Source: Aeromicrobium sp.
GTDB lineage: Bacteria > Actinomycetota > Actinomycetes > Propionibacteriales > Nocardioidaceae
Direction: 5' to 3'
DNA: 46,079 nt
Assembly (NCBI GenBank): GCA_025965175.1
Contig: JAOPXL010000087.1
Span: 1-46,079, forward strand
Positions 1 to 7,354 of the stretch are shown here, in pieces. The position numbers and the translations under genes are program-made. How positions within the stretch are numbered: position 1 is the stretch's first letter; every line of letters starts with the position of its first letter. A model generated the notes under the pieces. It made no database searches and was not told the origin of the DNA. It was given only the letters and a program-made list of their open reading frames with translations.

Positions 1-570
1 AGCGTGACGCTCGACGGCGTCGACATCCTGTCGATGTCGGTCGACCAGCGCGCCCGCGCCGGCCTGTTCCTCGCGATGCAGTACCCCGTCGAGGTCCCCG
101 GCGTCTCGGTCGCCAACTTCCTGCGCACTGCCAAGACTGCGATCGACGGCGAGGCCCCCAAGCTGCGCACCTGGATCAAGGACGTCAACGAGGCACTCGA
201 GCGCGTCACGCTCGACAAGGAGTTCGCCCAGCGCAGCGTCAACGAGGGCTTCTCCGGCGGTGAGAAGAAGCGCCACGAGATCGCCCAGCTCGAGCTGCTC
301 AACCCCAAGTTCGCTGTCCTGGACGAGACCGACTCGGGACTGGACATCGACGCCCTGCGGGTCGTCTCCGACGGCGTCAACCGCTACAGCGGCCAGGGTG
401 ACCGTGGCGTCCTGCTCATCACGCACTACACGCGCATCCTGCGCTACATCGAGCCCGACTTCGTGCACGTCTTCGTCGCCGGCCGCGTCGCCGACCAGGG
501 CGGCAAGGAGCTCGCCGACGAGCTCGAGGCCAACGGCTACGACAAGTACGTGAAGGCTGCCGCGCTGTGA
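1..570 (+). CDS. sufC: SufC, Fe-S assembly ATPase (5' truncated by window edge)
   Basis: This is the C-terminal three quarters of SufC, the ABC-type ATPase of the SufBCD Fe-S scaffold complex in the cytoplasm. The reading frame is already open at base 1 and the Walker A region lies outside the window, so about 60 N-terminal residues are missing. The ABC signature is seen as FSGGEKKR, followed by the Walker B region FAVLDETDSGLDIDAL, in which SufC proteins have DETDSGLD rather than the DEPT of transporters. The H-loop is LLITHYTRIL. The gene overlaps the possible GTG start of sufS by GTGA and is followed by sufS, sufU and a DUF59 gene, the usual actinobacterial suf order. Identification is secure. 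Confidence 0.95.
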   Translation, partial: SVTLDGVDILSMSVDQRARAGLFLAMQYPVEVPGVSVANFLRTAKTAIDGEAPKLRTWIKDVNEALERVTLDKEFAQRSVNEGFSGGEKKRHEIAQLELLNPKFAVLDETDSGLDIDALRVVSDGVNRYSGQGDRGVLLITHYTRILRYIEPDFVHVFVAGRVADQGGKELADELEANGYDKYVKAAAL

Positions 571-587
571 CCGTCGTCGAGGGGACC

Positions 588-1835
588 ATGTATGACGTGG
601 CCAGGATCCGGGAGGACTTCCCGATCCTGGGTCGTCGTTTGTCCGGGGACCTGCCACTGGTCTACCTCGACAGCGCCAACACGTCGCAGAAGCCGCGGCA
701 GGTGATCGACGCGATCGACGACCACTACCGCCAGCACAACGCCAACGTCGCCCGGGCGATGCACCAGCTCGGCGCGGAGGCCAGCGCGGCCTTCGAGCTC
801 GGCCGTGACAAGGTCGCGGCGTTCATCGGTGCGCCCAACCGCGACGAGGTCGTCTTCACCAAGAACGCGTCCGAGGCGCTCAACCTCGTGGCGCGGGTGC
901 TCGGCGAGACACCCGTCGGGGGGCAGGCGCGCGTCGGTGCCGGCGACGAGGTCGTTATCACCGAGATGGAGCACCACTCCAACATCGTGCCGTGGCAGCA
1001 GCTCACCCAGCGCACCGGAGCGACGCTCCGGTGGTTCGGCGTCACCGACGAGGGCCGGCTCGACCTCGACGACATCGACACGCTCATCACCGAGCGGACC
1101 AAGATCGTCTCGGTCACGTGGGTGTCCAACATGCTTGGCACGATCAACCCGCTCGACGTCATCATCACCAAGGCACATTCCGTCGGTGCGCTGGTCGTTG
1201 TCGACGCGTCGCAGGCCGTCCCGCAGATCCCGGTCGACGTGGCAGCACTGGGCGCCGACTTCGTCGCGTTCACGGGCCACAAGCTCGTCGGGCCGACGGG
1301 AATCGGCGTGCTGTGGGGCCGCTACGACCTGCTGGCCTCGCTGCCGCCGTTCCTCGGTGGTGGCGAGATGATCGAGACCGTCACGATGGAGCGCTCGACG
1401 TACGCTCCGCCGCCGGCCCGGTTCGAGGCGGGCACCCCGCCGATCGCCGAGTCCGTTGGCATCGGTGCGGCCGTCGACTACCTCAGCTCGATCGGCATGG
1501 CCCACATCGCCGCGCACGAGCAGGCCATCACGGCGTACGCGCTGGGAGCCCTGCAGGAGATCGACGGGCTGACCGTCGTCGGCCCGAAGGAGGCGGTCGA
1601 CCGCGGGGGAGCGGTGAGCTTCACGCTCGAGGGCGTCCACCCGCACGACGTGTCGCAACTGCTGGACTCGCGTGGCGTCGCGGTGCGCGCCGGCCACCAC
1701 TGTGCGAAGCCTGCGCACCTGCGCTTCGGCGTGCAGTCGACGACGCGTGCCTCGTTCTACCTCTACACGACCGAGCAGGAAATCGATGCGCTGGTCGAGG
1801 CGTTGCACCACACCAAGAAGTACTTCGGGGCCTAG
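588..1835 (+). CDS. sufS: SufS cysteine desulfurase
   Basis: PLP-dependent class V aminotransferase-fold enzyme that takes sulfur from cysteine and passes it to SufU. The PLP lysine is in FTGHKLVGPTG (K232 from this start) and the persulfide cysteine is in AGHHCAKP (C372). The short loop around that cysteine is the SufS type. I chose ATG at 588 because it has a good ribosome binding site (GAGGGG) five bases upstream. The same 12 bases, GAGGGGACCATG, precede sufU. An in-frame GTG at 567 overlapping the sufC stop is the alternative and would add seven residues. The gene is about 415 residues long, normal for the family. It is cotranscribed with sufC and sufU. Confidence 0.95.
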   Translation: MYDVARIREDFPILGRRLSGDLPLVYLDSANTSQKPRQVIDAIDDHYRQHNANVARAMHQLGAEASAAFELGRDKVAAFIGAPNRDEVVFTKNASEALNLVARVLGETPVGGQARVGAGDEVVITEMEHHSNIVPWQQLTQRTGATLRWFGVTDEGRLDLDDIDTLITERTKIVSVTWVSNMLGTINPLDVIITKAHSVGALVVVDASQAVPQIPVDVAALGADFVAFTGHKLVGPTGIGVLWGRYDLLASLPPFLGGGEMIETVTMERSTYAPPPARFEAGTPPIAESVGIGAAVDYLSSIGMAHIAAHEQAITAYALGALQEIDGLTVVGPKEAVDRGGAVSFTLEGVHPHDVSQLLDSRGVAVRAGHHCAKPAHLRFGVQSTTRASFYLYTTEQEIDALVEALHHTKKYFGA

Positions 1836-1843
1836 AGGGGACC

Positions 1844-2326
1844 ATGAACGTCACTCCGTCAAACATGGACATGCTCTACCAAGAGATCATCCTGGACCAC
1901 TACAAGCACCCGCACGGTGCCGGACTGCGCGACCCCTTCGAGGCCGAGGTCCATCACGTCAACCCGACGTGCGGCGACGAGATCACGCTGCGCGTGCACC
2001 TCGACGGCGAGACCGTCACCGACGTGTCCTACGCCGCGCAGGGCTGCTCGATCAGCCAGGCCTCGGTCTCGGTCCTCAACGACCTGGTGACCGGCAAGTC
2101 CGTCACCGACGGCATGGCCGTGCTGGACTCCTTCACCCAGCTGATGCAGGGCAAGGGCCAGGTCGAGCCCGACGAGGACGTCCTCGAGGACGGCATCGCG
2201 TTCGCCGGTGTCGCCCAGTTCCCGGCTCGCGTGAAGTGCGCGCTGCTGGGCTGGATGGCCTGGAAGGACGCCGTCTCCCAGGCCCTCGTCACCACCCACC
2301 CCCCAACCACGGGAGATCCCGCATGA
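1844..2326 (+). CDS. sufU: SufU, zinc-dependent sulfurtransferase
   Basis: A 160-residue SufU, the zinc protein that accepts persulfide sulfur from SufS in Gram-positive-type Suf systems. The conserved zinc ligands are visible: C43 and D45 in PTCGDEI, C68 in QGCSIS and C132 in VKCALL. The N-terminal motif LYQEIILDHYKHP is typical of the IscU/SufU fold. The ATG at 1844 has the ribosome binding site GAGGGG, identical in context to that of sufS. The stop overlaps the next start (ATGA), indicating translational coupling. Confidence 0.95.
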   Translation: MNVTPSNMDMLYQEIILDHYKHPHGAGLRDPFEAEVHHVNPTCGDEITLRVHLDGETVTDVSYAAQGCSISQASVSVLNDLVTGKSVTDGMAVLDSFTQLMQGKGQVEPDEDVLEDGIAFAGVAQFPARVKCALLGWMAWKDAVSQALVTTHPPTTGDPA

Positions 2327-2712
2327 CCGACACAGCACCCACAGAGCAGGACAACGTGGACCACTCCGACCTGCCCGAGGTCTCGACGGCGCCCGCCGGT
2401 GCCACGACAGTCGAGGACGTCATCGAGGCCATGAAGGACGTCGTCGACCCCGAGCTCGGCATCAACGTCGTCGACCTCGGCCTGGTCTACGGAGCGGACG
2501 TCGACGAGCACAGCAACACTGTCCTGTCGATGACGCTGACCTCCGCGGCCTGCCCGCTGACCGACGTCATCGAGGACCAGACGCGCGCGGCGCTCGACGG
2601 CATCGTCAACGACTTCCGCATCGAGTGGGTCTGGATGCCGCCGTGGGGCCCGGACAAGATCACCGACGACGGTCGCGAGATGTTGCGGGCCCTCGGCTTC
2701 AACATCGGCTGA
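2323..2712 (+). CDS. DUF59/MIP18-family Fe-S assembly factor (SufT-like)
   Basis: A 129-residue protein whose last 100 residues form a DUF59 (MIP18/PaaD-like) domain. Typical blocks are VVDPELGINVVDLGLVYG, LTSAACPLTDVIEDQ with the conserved reactive cysteine, and WMPPWGPDKITDDGREML near the C-terminus. The N-terminal 30 residues are acidic, low-complexity and probably disordered. Family members act late in Fe-S cluster maturation or transfer. Its place as last gene of the suf operon, overlapping sufU by four bases, matches the Mycobacterium Rv1463-Rv1466 arrangement. The exact target is not predictable from the sequence. Confidence 0.92.
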   Translation: MTDTAPTEQDNVDHSDLPEVSTAPAGATTVEDVIEAMKDVVDPELGINVVDLGLVYGADVDEHSNTVLSMTLTSAACPLTDVIEDQTRAALDGIVNDFRIEWVWMPPWGPDKITDDGREMLRALGFNIG

Positions 2713-2737
2713 TTCCCCCACACGACCCCGAAAAGGG

Positions 2738-2764
2738 CTAAGGTCCCTTAATAGTGGGACTTAG
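2738..2764 (+). terminator. Hairpin after the suf operon
   Basis: CTAAG/CTTAG plus TCCC/GGGA form a nine-base-pair stem with one bulged G around the loop TTAATAGT, 26 bases past the last suf stop codon. There is no T-run, so this is a weak terminator call. The AT-rich loop could instead carry the -10 element of the following secreted hydrolase gene. A second hairpin, GGCGGCC/GGCCGCC (2781-2800), lies in the leader of that gene. Confidence 0.4.
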
Positions 2765-2840
2765 GGCCTATGCCAAGGGCGGCGGCCAGTTGCGGCCGCC
2801 TGCGCCGTGACTTCCTCGACCCACGGCAGAGGAGTCGCAC

Positions 2841-4619
2841 ATGTTGTCAGCCACGCGCGGGCGCGGACGTACATGGTCCGTCGCAGCGATTGTCGTCCTG
2901 TCGATCGCGTTCGCGAGCCTCGGCTCGTCGCCGGCCACGGCCGCCGAGCCGGCACCGCCGTTGCTCGAGGGGTCGACGACCTTGACCCAGGAGGAGACCG
3001 TCACGGTCACCGAGACCGCCACGGTCGACGGCTATCAGGGCTACGGCACCGCGACCGCCACGGCCTCGGCGACCGCCACGGGCAGCGCCAAGGCCGCCAC
3101 GTGGTGGGAGGTCAACTACTACGCCGTGATGGACGCCTACGAGAAGGCCAGCGCTGAGGCCAAGGCCAAGGCCGACGCTGAGGCCCGGCCCATCGCCAAG
3201 CAGCGCGCCGAGGACGACGCGAAGGCCAAGGCCGCCGCCGGCCCCGTCATGATCGACTGGTCGACGACGGTCACGCGCGAGGAGACCGTCACGGTCGACG
3301 AGACGGCCACGGTCGACGGTTACGAGGGGCACGGATCGGCCACTGCCACGGCCTCCGCCACCGCCACCGGGAGCGCCACGGCCGAGACGATGTGGGAGGT
3401 CTACTACTACGCCACGATGGACGCGAACGAGAAGGCATCCACCGAGGCCAAGGCCAAGGCCGACGCTGAGGCCCGGCCCGTCGCGAAGCAGCGCGCCGAG
3501 GAGGACGCGCGAGCGAAGGCCGCGGCAGGTCCGGTCCTGATCAAGTGGTCGACGTCCTGGACGCAGGAGGAGACCATCACGGTCACCGAGTCCGCCACGG
3601 TGGACGGCTTCGAGGGCTACGGAACGGCGACCGCCACGGCCTCGGCCACCGCGACCGGGAGCGCAGAGGCAGCGACGCAGTGGGAGGTCTACTACCACGC
3701 CTCAATGGATGCGTACGAGAAGGCAACCGCCGAGGCGAAGTCCAAGGCCGATGCCGAGGCGCGGGCCCTCGCGCTGAAGCGGGCGCAGGCCGACGCTCAA
3801 GCCAAGGCCGATGCCGTGCCGGACCCCGCGGCGCCGCCAAGCGGTCCGAACTGCGGCCCGACGGTGCTGAAGTCCGATGGCACGCCGTGGACCTGCACCC
3901 TGGCCGACGAGTTCCGCGGCACTGCGCTCGACACCGACACCTGGTCGCCCCTCGAAACTGCGACGTCGCGCTTCACGTACGGCGACTGCCTGGTCCCCGA
4001 CAACGTCTCGGTCCAGGACGGAACGCTGCGTCTCACGACCAAGAAGCTGTCGGCCCCGGTCACGTGCGAGCACCCCGACAAGGCCTTCGAGACAAGCTAC
4101 ACGTCCGGTTCGGTCACGAGCCTCTACAAGTTCTCCCAGACCTACGGCCGGTTCGAGATTCGCGCGGCGATGCCGACGACCAACGGCGCGGGACTGCACT
4201 CGGCCCTGTGGCTCGTGCCGGACGCGCCGACGTTCTACGGAGGGTGGCCGCTGTCCGGCGAGATCGACATCGCCGAGTTCTACTCCAGCCACCCCGACCG
4301 GTTGATCCCGGCGTTGCACTACGACTCGGCCTCGCCGTGGGACGAGCGGACCAACAACGACTGCCTGGTCTACAACCCGACCTCGTTCCACACGTACGCC
4401 GTGGAGTGGACCGAGCAGAAGCTCACGATCTCGATCGACGGGACGACGTGCCTGGAGCACGCCATCAACCCCGCGACCCTCACCGGGAGCGCACCGTTCG
4501 ACCGGCCCTTCAACATCAACCTGACACAGATGCTGGGCTTCGGCGACAACGCACTCCCGGAGGGGGCGGACATCGATCCCACCACGATTCAGGTCGACTA
4601 CGTCCACGTCTGGAAATAA
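2841..4619 (+). CDS. Secreted GH16 glycoside hydrolase with three N-terminal repeats
   Basis: A 592-residue secreted protein. A signal peptide (residues 1-35, hydrophobic core VAAIVVLSIAFASL, cleavage near ATA-AEP) is followed by three 96-residue tandem repeats (about 45-140, 141-236, 237-332). A family 16 glycoside hydrolase domain (about 340-592) ends the protein. The GH16 catalytic motif is E474-I-D-I-A-E479, where the first Glu is the nucleophile and the last the acid/base. GH16 enzymes cut beta-1,3 or beta-1,3/1,4 glucans and related polymers; the substrate here is not predictable. Each repeat has a Thr/Ala-rich strand-like half (TATASATATGSA) and a charged Ala/Lys/Glu helical half; I do not recognise this module. 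The start is supported by GAGGAG seven bases upstream. It stands alone between the suf operon and an ABC-F gene. Confidence 0.88.
   Translation: MLSATRGRGRTWSVAAIVVLSIAFASLGSSPATAAEPAPPLLEGSTTLTQEETVTVTETATVDGYQGYGTATATASATATGSAKAATWWEVNYYAVMDAYEKASAEAKAKADAEARPIAKQRAEDDAKAKAAAGPVMIDWSTTVTREETVTVDETATVDGYEGHGSATATASATATGSATAETMWEVYYYATMDANEKASTEAKAKADAEARPVAKQRAEEDARAKAAAGPVLIKWSTSWTQEETITVTESATVDGFEGYGTATATASATATGSAEAATQWEVYYHASMDAYEKATAEAKSKADAEARALALKRAQADAQAKADAVPDPAAPPSGPNCGPTVLKSDGTPWTCTLADEFRGTALDTDTWSPLETATSRFTYGDCLVPDNVSVQDGTLRLTTKKLSAPVTCEHPDKAFETSYTSGSVTSLYKFSQTYGRFEIRAAMPTTNGAGLHSALWLVPDAPTFYGGWPLSGEIDIAEFYSSHPDRLIPALHYDSASPWDERTNNDCLVYNPTSFHTYAVEWTEQKLTISIDGTTCLEHAINPATLTGSAPFDRPFNINLTQMLGFGDNALPEGADIDPTTIQVDYVHVWK
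2973..3836 (+). repeat. Three 288-bp in-frame tandem repeats
   Basis: Three direct units start at 2973, 3261 and 3549, each exactly 288 bp (96 codons), inside the GH16 gene. Units 1 and 2 are the most alike and unit 3 has diverged most at its 3' end. The exact length conservation with no indels suggests duplication of a folded unit. Confidence 0.9.
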
Positions 4620-4620
4620 C

Positions 4621-4731
4621 GCTGACGCGTGAGTTGCGAACGCTGACGCGTGGGTTCCGAACACCAACCACGGTGCGCAACCCACGCGTCACGGTGCGCA
4701 ACCCACGCGTCACGGTGCGCAACCCACGCGT
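4621..4731 (+). repeat. Five 21-bp units, two inverted and three direct
   Basis: Immediately after the GH16 stop codon come two 21-bp units (4621-4641, 4642-4662) carrying GACGCGTGGGTT or GACGCGTGAGTT. After six spacer bases come three identical 21-bp units (4669-4689, 4690-4710, 4711-4731) carrying the complementary core AACCCACGCGTC. The two sets can fold back on one another into a long hairpin. It could act as a terminator for the hydrolase gene or be a mobile palindromic repeat. The 4620-4900 interval holds no gene. Confidence 0.85.
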
Positions 4732-4735
4732 CAGC

Positions 4736-4759
4736 GGGGGTGGGGGTAGGGGTGTGGGG
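4736..4759 (+). other. G-quadruplex motif
   Basis: Four runs of four or five G separated by T, TA and TGT lie on the plus strand directly after the 21-bp repeats. Loops this short favour a stable parallel quadruplex in DNA or RNA. It sits between the GH16 stop and the leader of the ABC-F gene. Confidence 0.6.
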
Positions 4760-4812
4760 AAGAACACCGGGTCTGGGCGGCTTCTGATGGGGGGAGTGGG
4801 AGGTCTGGGCCC

Positions 4813-4848
4813 TAGACTCATCAGGTGGCCTTTCATCAGCGGGAATGA
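4813..4848 (+). promoter_or_regulatory. -10 element and leaderless 7-codon leader ORF upstream of the ABC-F gene
   Basis: A -10 hexamer TAGACT (4813-4818) is followed after exactly six bases by GTG at 4825, the spacing expected of a leaderless actinobacterial transcript. The frame reads MAFHQRE and stops at 4846-4848. A short hairpin (GTCGAC twice, within 4850-4870) and a weak ribosome binding site (GAAAG) precede the ABC-F start at 4901. This is the layout of a translational attenuator, but that role is inferred. Confidence 0.45.
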
Positions 4849-4900
4849 CGTCGACGCGCTGTCGTCGACCCCTTCGCACACCCTGATCTGAAAGATTCCC

Positions 4901-6499
4901 ATGCTCACCGTCTCCAATGTGGAGCTGCGCTTCGGCGCGCGCGTCCTGATGTCCGATGTCTCCTTCCGCGTCGACAAAGGCGACAAGGTCGGCCTCGTCG
5001 GCCGCAACGGCGCCGGCAAGACGACCCTGACCCGCATGCTGTCGGGCGACGGCCAGCCCGCCGAGGGCTCGATCACGTCGACCGGCAAGATCGGCTACCT
5101 CCCGCAGGACCCGAAGTCTGGCGACCTGGCCACGACGGCACGCGACCGCATCCTGGGTGCGCGCGGGCTCGACGAAGCCCTCACCGCGATGCGCAAGGCC
5201 GAGATCGACATGGGCTCGCCCGACCCGGCGATCGCCGAGAAGGCCATGAAGTCCTACACCCGCGCCGAGACGCTGTTCGGCGCCGGCGGTGGGTACGCCG
5301 CGGAGTCCGAGGCCGCGACGATCTCGCACGCGCTGGGCCTGCCCGACCGCGTGCTGGAGCAGCCGCTGTCGACCCTGTCGGGTGGTCAGCGTCGCCGCAT
5401 CGAGCTCGCGCGCATCCTGTTCTCCGACGCCGACACGCTGCTGCTGGACGAGCCGACCAACCACCTGGACGTCGACTCCGTCACCTGGCTCCGCGGCTTC
5501 CTCAAGAGCTACAGCGGTGGCGTTGTGATCATCAGTCACGATGTCGAGCTGATCGAGGAGACCGTCAACAAGGTCCTCTACCTCGACGCCAACCGGTCGA
5601 CGATCGACATCTACAACATGGGCTGGAAGTCGTACGTCAAGCAGCGCGAGGCCGATGAGGCCCGTCGCCGGCGTGAGCGGACGCTCGCGGTCAAGAAGGC
5701 CGACGCGCTCACCAGCCAGGCCAACAAGTTCCGCGCCAAGGCGTCCAAGGCGTCCACCGCCCAGCAGATGCTCCGCCGTGCCGAGCAGCTCGTCTCCGGC
5801 CTGGAGGGCGAGCGGGTGCAGGACAAGGTCGCGAACATCAAGTTCCCCAAGCCCGCGCCGTGTGGCAAGACCCCGCTCATGGCCGAGGGGCTCTCCAAGT
5901 CGTACGGCTCGCTCGAGATCTTCACGGGCGTCGACCTCGCGATCGACAAGGGCAGCCGGGTTGTCATCCTGGGGTTCAACGGTGCCGGCAAGACGACGCT
6001 GCTGCGCATGCTGGCGGGAACGCTCGAGAGCGACTCCGGTGAGATCATGCCCGGCCACGGCCTCAAGATTGGCTACTTCGCGCAGGAGCACGAGACGCTG
6101 GACACCGAGCGGACCGTCCTGGAGAACATGCAGGCCACGGCCCCGCAGCTGACCGACACCGAGGCGCGCAGCGTGCTCGGCTCGTTCCTGTTCAGCGGCG
6201 ACGACACGTCCAAGCCCGCAGGTGTGCTGTCGGGTGGCGAGAAGACCCGCCTGGCCCTCGCGAGCCTGATCGTGTCGAGTGCCAACGTGCTGCTGCTCGA
6301 CGAGCCGACCAACAACCTGGACCCGGCCTCCCGCGAGGAGGTGCTGCGTGCCATCCGCAACTACGAGGGCGCCATCGTGCTGGTCTCGCACGACGAGGGC
6401 GCCGTGCGGGCGCTCGAGCCCGACCGTGTCCTGTTGCTGCCGGACGGCGACGAGGACCTGTGGTCGGAGTCCTACCTCGACCTCGTGACGATGGCCTGA
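4901..6499 (+). CDS. ABC-F family ATPase
   Basis: A 532-residue cytoplasmic protein with two ABC domains and no membrane segments, the hallmark of ABC-F ribosome-acting ATPases. The first Walker A is GRNGAGKT (about 34-41), with signature LSGGQRRR and Walker B LLLDEPTNHLDV. The second Walker A is GFNGAGKT (358-365), with signature LSGGEKTR and LLLDEPTNNLDP. A charged linker rich in Arg, Lys and Ala lies between them, as in ribosomal E-site binders. It resembles the mycobacterial Rv1473 type, which also lies downstream of the suf operon. It may resolve stalled ribosomes or protect against ribosome-targeting drugs; the sequence does not decide. The ATG at 4901 has only a weak ribosome binding site. 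Confidence 0.9.
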   Translation: MLTVSNVELRFGARVLMSDVSFRVDKGDKVGLVGRNGAGKTTLTRMLSGDGQPAEGSITSTGKIGYLPQDPKSGDLATTARDRILGARGLDEALTAMRKAEIDMGSPDPAIAEKAMKSYTRAETLFGAGGGYAAESEAATISHALGLPDRVLEQPLSTLSGGQRRRIELARILFSDADTLLLDEPTNHLDVDSVTWLRGFLKSYSGGVVIISHDVELIEETVNKVLYLDANRSTIDIYNMGWKSYVKQREADEARRRRERTLAVKKADALTSQANKFRAKASKASTAQQMLRRAEQLVSGLEGERVQDKVANIKFPKPAPCGKTPLMAEGLSKSYGSLEIFTGVDLAIDKGSRVVILGFNGAGKTTLLRMLAGTLESDSGEIMPGHGLKIGYFAQEHETLDTERTVLENMQATAPQLTDTEARSVLGSFLFSGDDTSKPAGVLSGGEKTRLALASLIVSSANVLLLDEPTNNLDPASREEVLRAIRNYEGAIVLVSHDEGAVRALEPDRVLLLPDGDEDLWSESYLDLVTMA

Positions 6500-6505
6500 G
6501 CCGAC

Positions 6506-7285
6506 CTACGGCGCGACCGGCACGTCGGGCTTCGGTGCGAAGCCGTCAACACGAGTGGGGGCGCGACGCTCCTTGGCCTCGGCCCGGGCGAACCAGAAGT
6601 AGCCGACGACCGCCAGCAGGGCGAAGAACCACCACTGCAGCGCGTAGAAGAAGTGCGGACCCTGGCCGAGCTCGGGCTTCGGCTCGGCGGCCAGCGCGTC
6701 GCCGGCGGCCGGGACCTGCTTCTTCAGGTTGACGTATCCGGGGCGCAGGTCGTACGGCACCGAGTCGGCCATGCCGACGCTCGACACCGCCCGCACCTGC
6801 CCGTCCACGGGCTTGACCGCGTCGTCGCCGGCGCCATTGTCCTTGCGGAGCCAGCCCTCGACCGTCACAGTGCCGCTGGGGGCGGCCGGGACGTCGGGCT
6901 TCGTCATGTTGTTGGCGGTCGCGATCCAGCCTCGGTCGACCAGCACGGCGTCACCCGACGTCAGGACGAGCGGCGTCACGACGTCTGCGCCGGGGGCGCC
7001 GTCACGCGTCGTGAACTTGACCGTGACCTGGTGCTCCTCGTCGTACGTCCCGACGGCCTTCACGCGGGTCCACTCGGTCCTCTCGTCGACCTTCTGACCT
7101 GCGGGAAGGGCCTCCGTCAGGTCGACCGGTGCGGCGGCGAAGTGCTTGGTGATGACTTGATTGCGGTCGAGCCGGGCGTCCAGCTTGTGGATCTGCCAGA
7201 ACCCGAGCCTCGTGCACACGCCGGCGAGCACGAGGACAAAGAGCAGGAAGCCCAACCACCGCGCGCTGAGCAGGAACCGGAACAC
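6506..7285 (-). CDS. SURF1 family cytochrome oxidase assembly protein
   Basis: A 259-residue membrane protein with an N-terminal helix (LLSARWLGFLLFVLVLAGVC), an extracytoplasmic domain and a C-terminal helix (FYALQWWFFALLAVVGYFWF). The motifs LGFWQIHKLDAR, VLVDRGWI and the C-terminal QWW are those of SURF1/Shy1 proteins, which help assemble the aa3 cytochrome c oxidase. I chose the GTG at 7285 because a -10 hexamer TACGGT lies exactly six bases upstream on the minus strand. A longer frame to 7375 would overlap moaA and is unlikely. It converges with the ABC-F gene and is divergent from moaA. Confidence 0.88.
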   Translation of the reverse strand: MFRFLLSARWLGFLLFVLVLAGVCTRLGFWQIHKLDARLDRNQVITKHFAAAPVDLTEALPAGQKVDERTEWTRVKAVGTYDEEHQVTVKFTTRDGAPGADVVTPLVLTSGDAVLVDRGWIATANNMTKPDVPAAPSGTVTVEGWLRKDNGAGDDAVKPVDGQVRAVSSVGMADSVPYDLRPGYVNLKKQVPAAGDALAAEPKPELGQGPHFFYALQWWFFALLAVVGYFWFARAEAKERRAPTRVDGFAPKPDVPVAP

Positions 7286-7291
7286 ACCTTG

Positions 7292-7348
7292 ACCGTAGTT
7301 GTCCGCGCCAAGGACGAGTGAGCCGGGTTCGCACTGCGCACCTAAGAT
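7292..7348. promoter_or_regulatory. Divergent leaderless promoters of SURF1 gene and moaA
   Basis: On the minus strand TACGGT (7297-7292) lies six bases before the GTG of the SURF1 gene. On the plus strand TAAGAT (7343-7348) lies six bases before the ATG of moaA. Both spacings put the transcription start at the start codon. Confidence 0.6.
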
Positions 7349-7354
7349 GGAGAC

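Noticed and set aside
537-1811. Long minus-strand frame opposite sufS.
   Set aside because: It mirrors sufS codons; the real plus-strand gene explains the stretch fully.
2731-2769. A DosR/DevR-like palindrome (GGGACTTAGGGCC) before the GH16 gene.
   Set aside because: Match is partial, and the stretch is better read as a hairpin after the suf operon.
4621-4731. CRISPR array.
   Set aside because: Units are contiguous 21-mers with no unique spacers, and they occur in both orientations; no cas genes.
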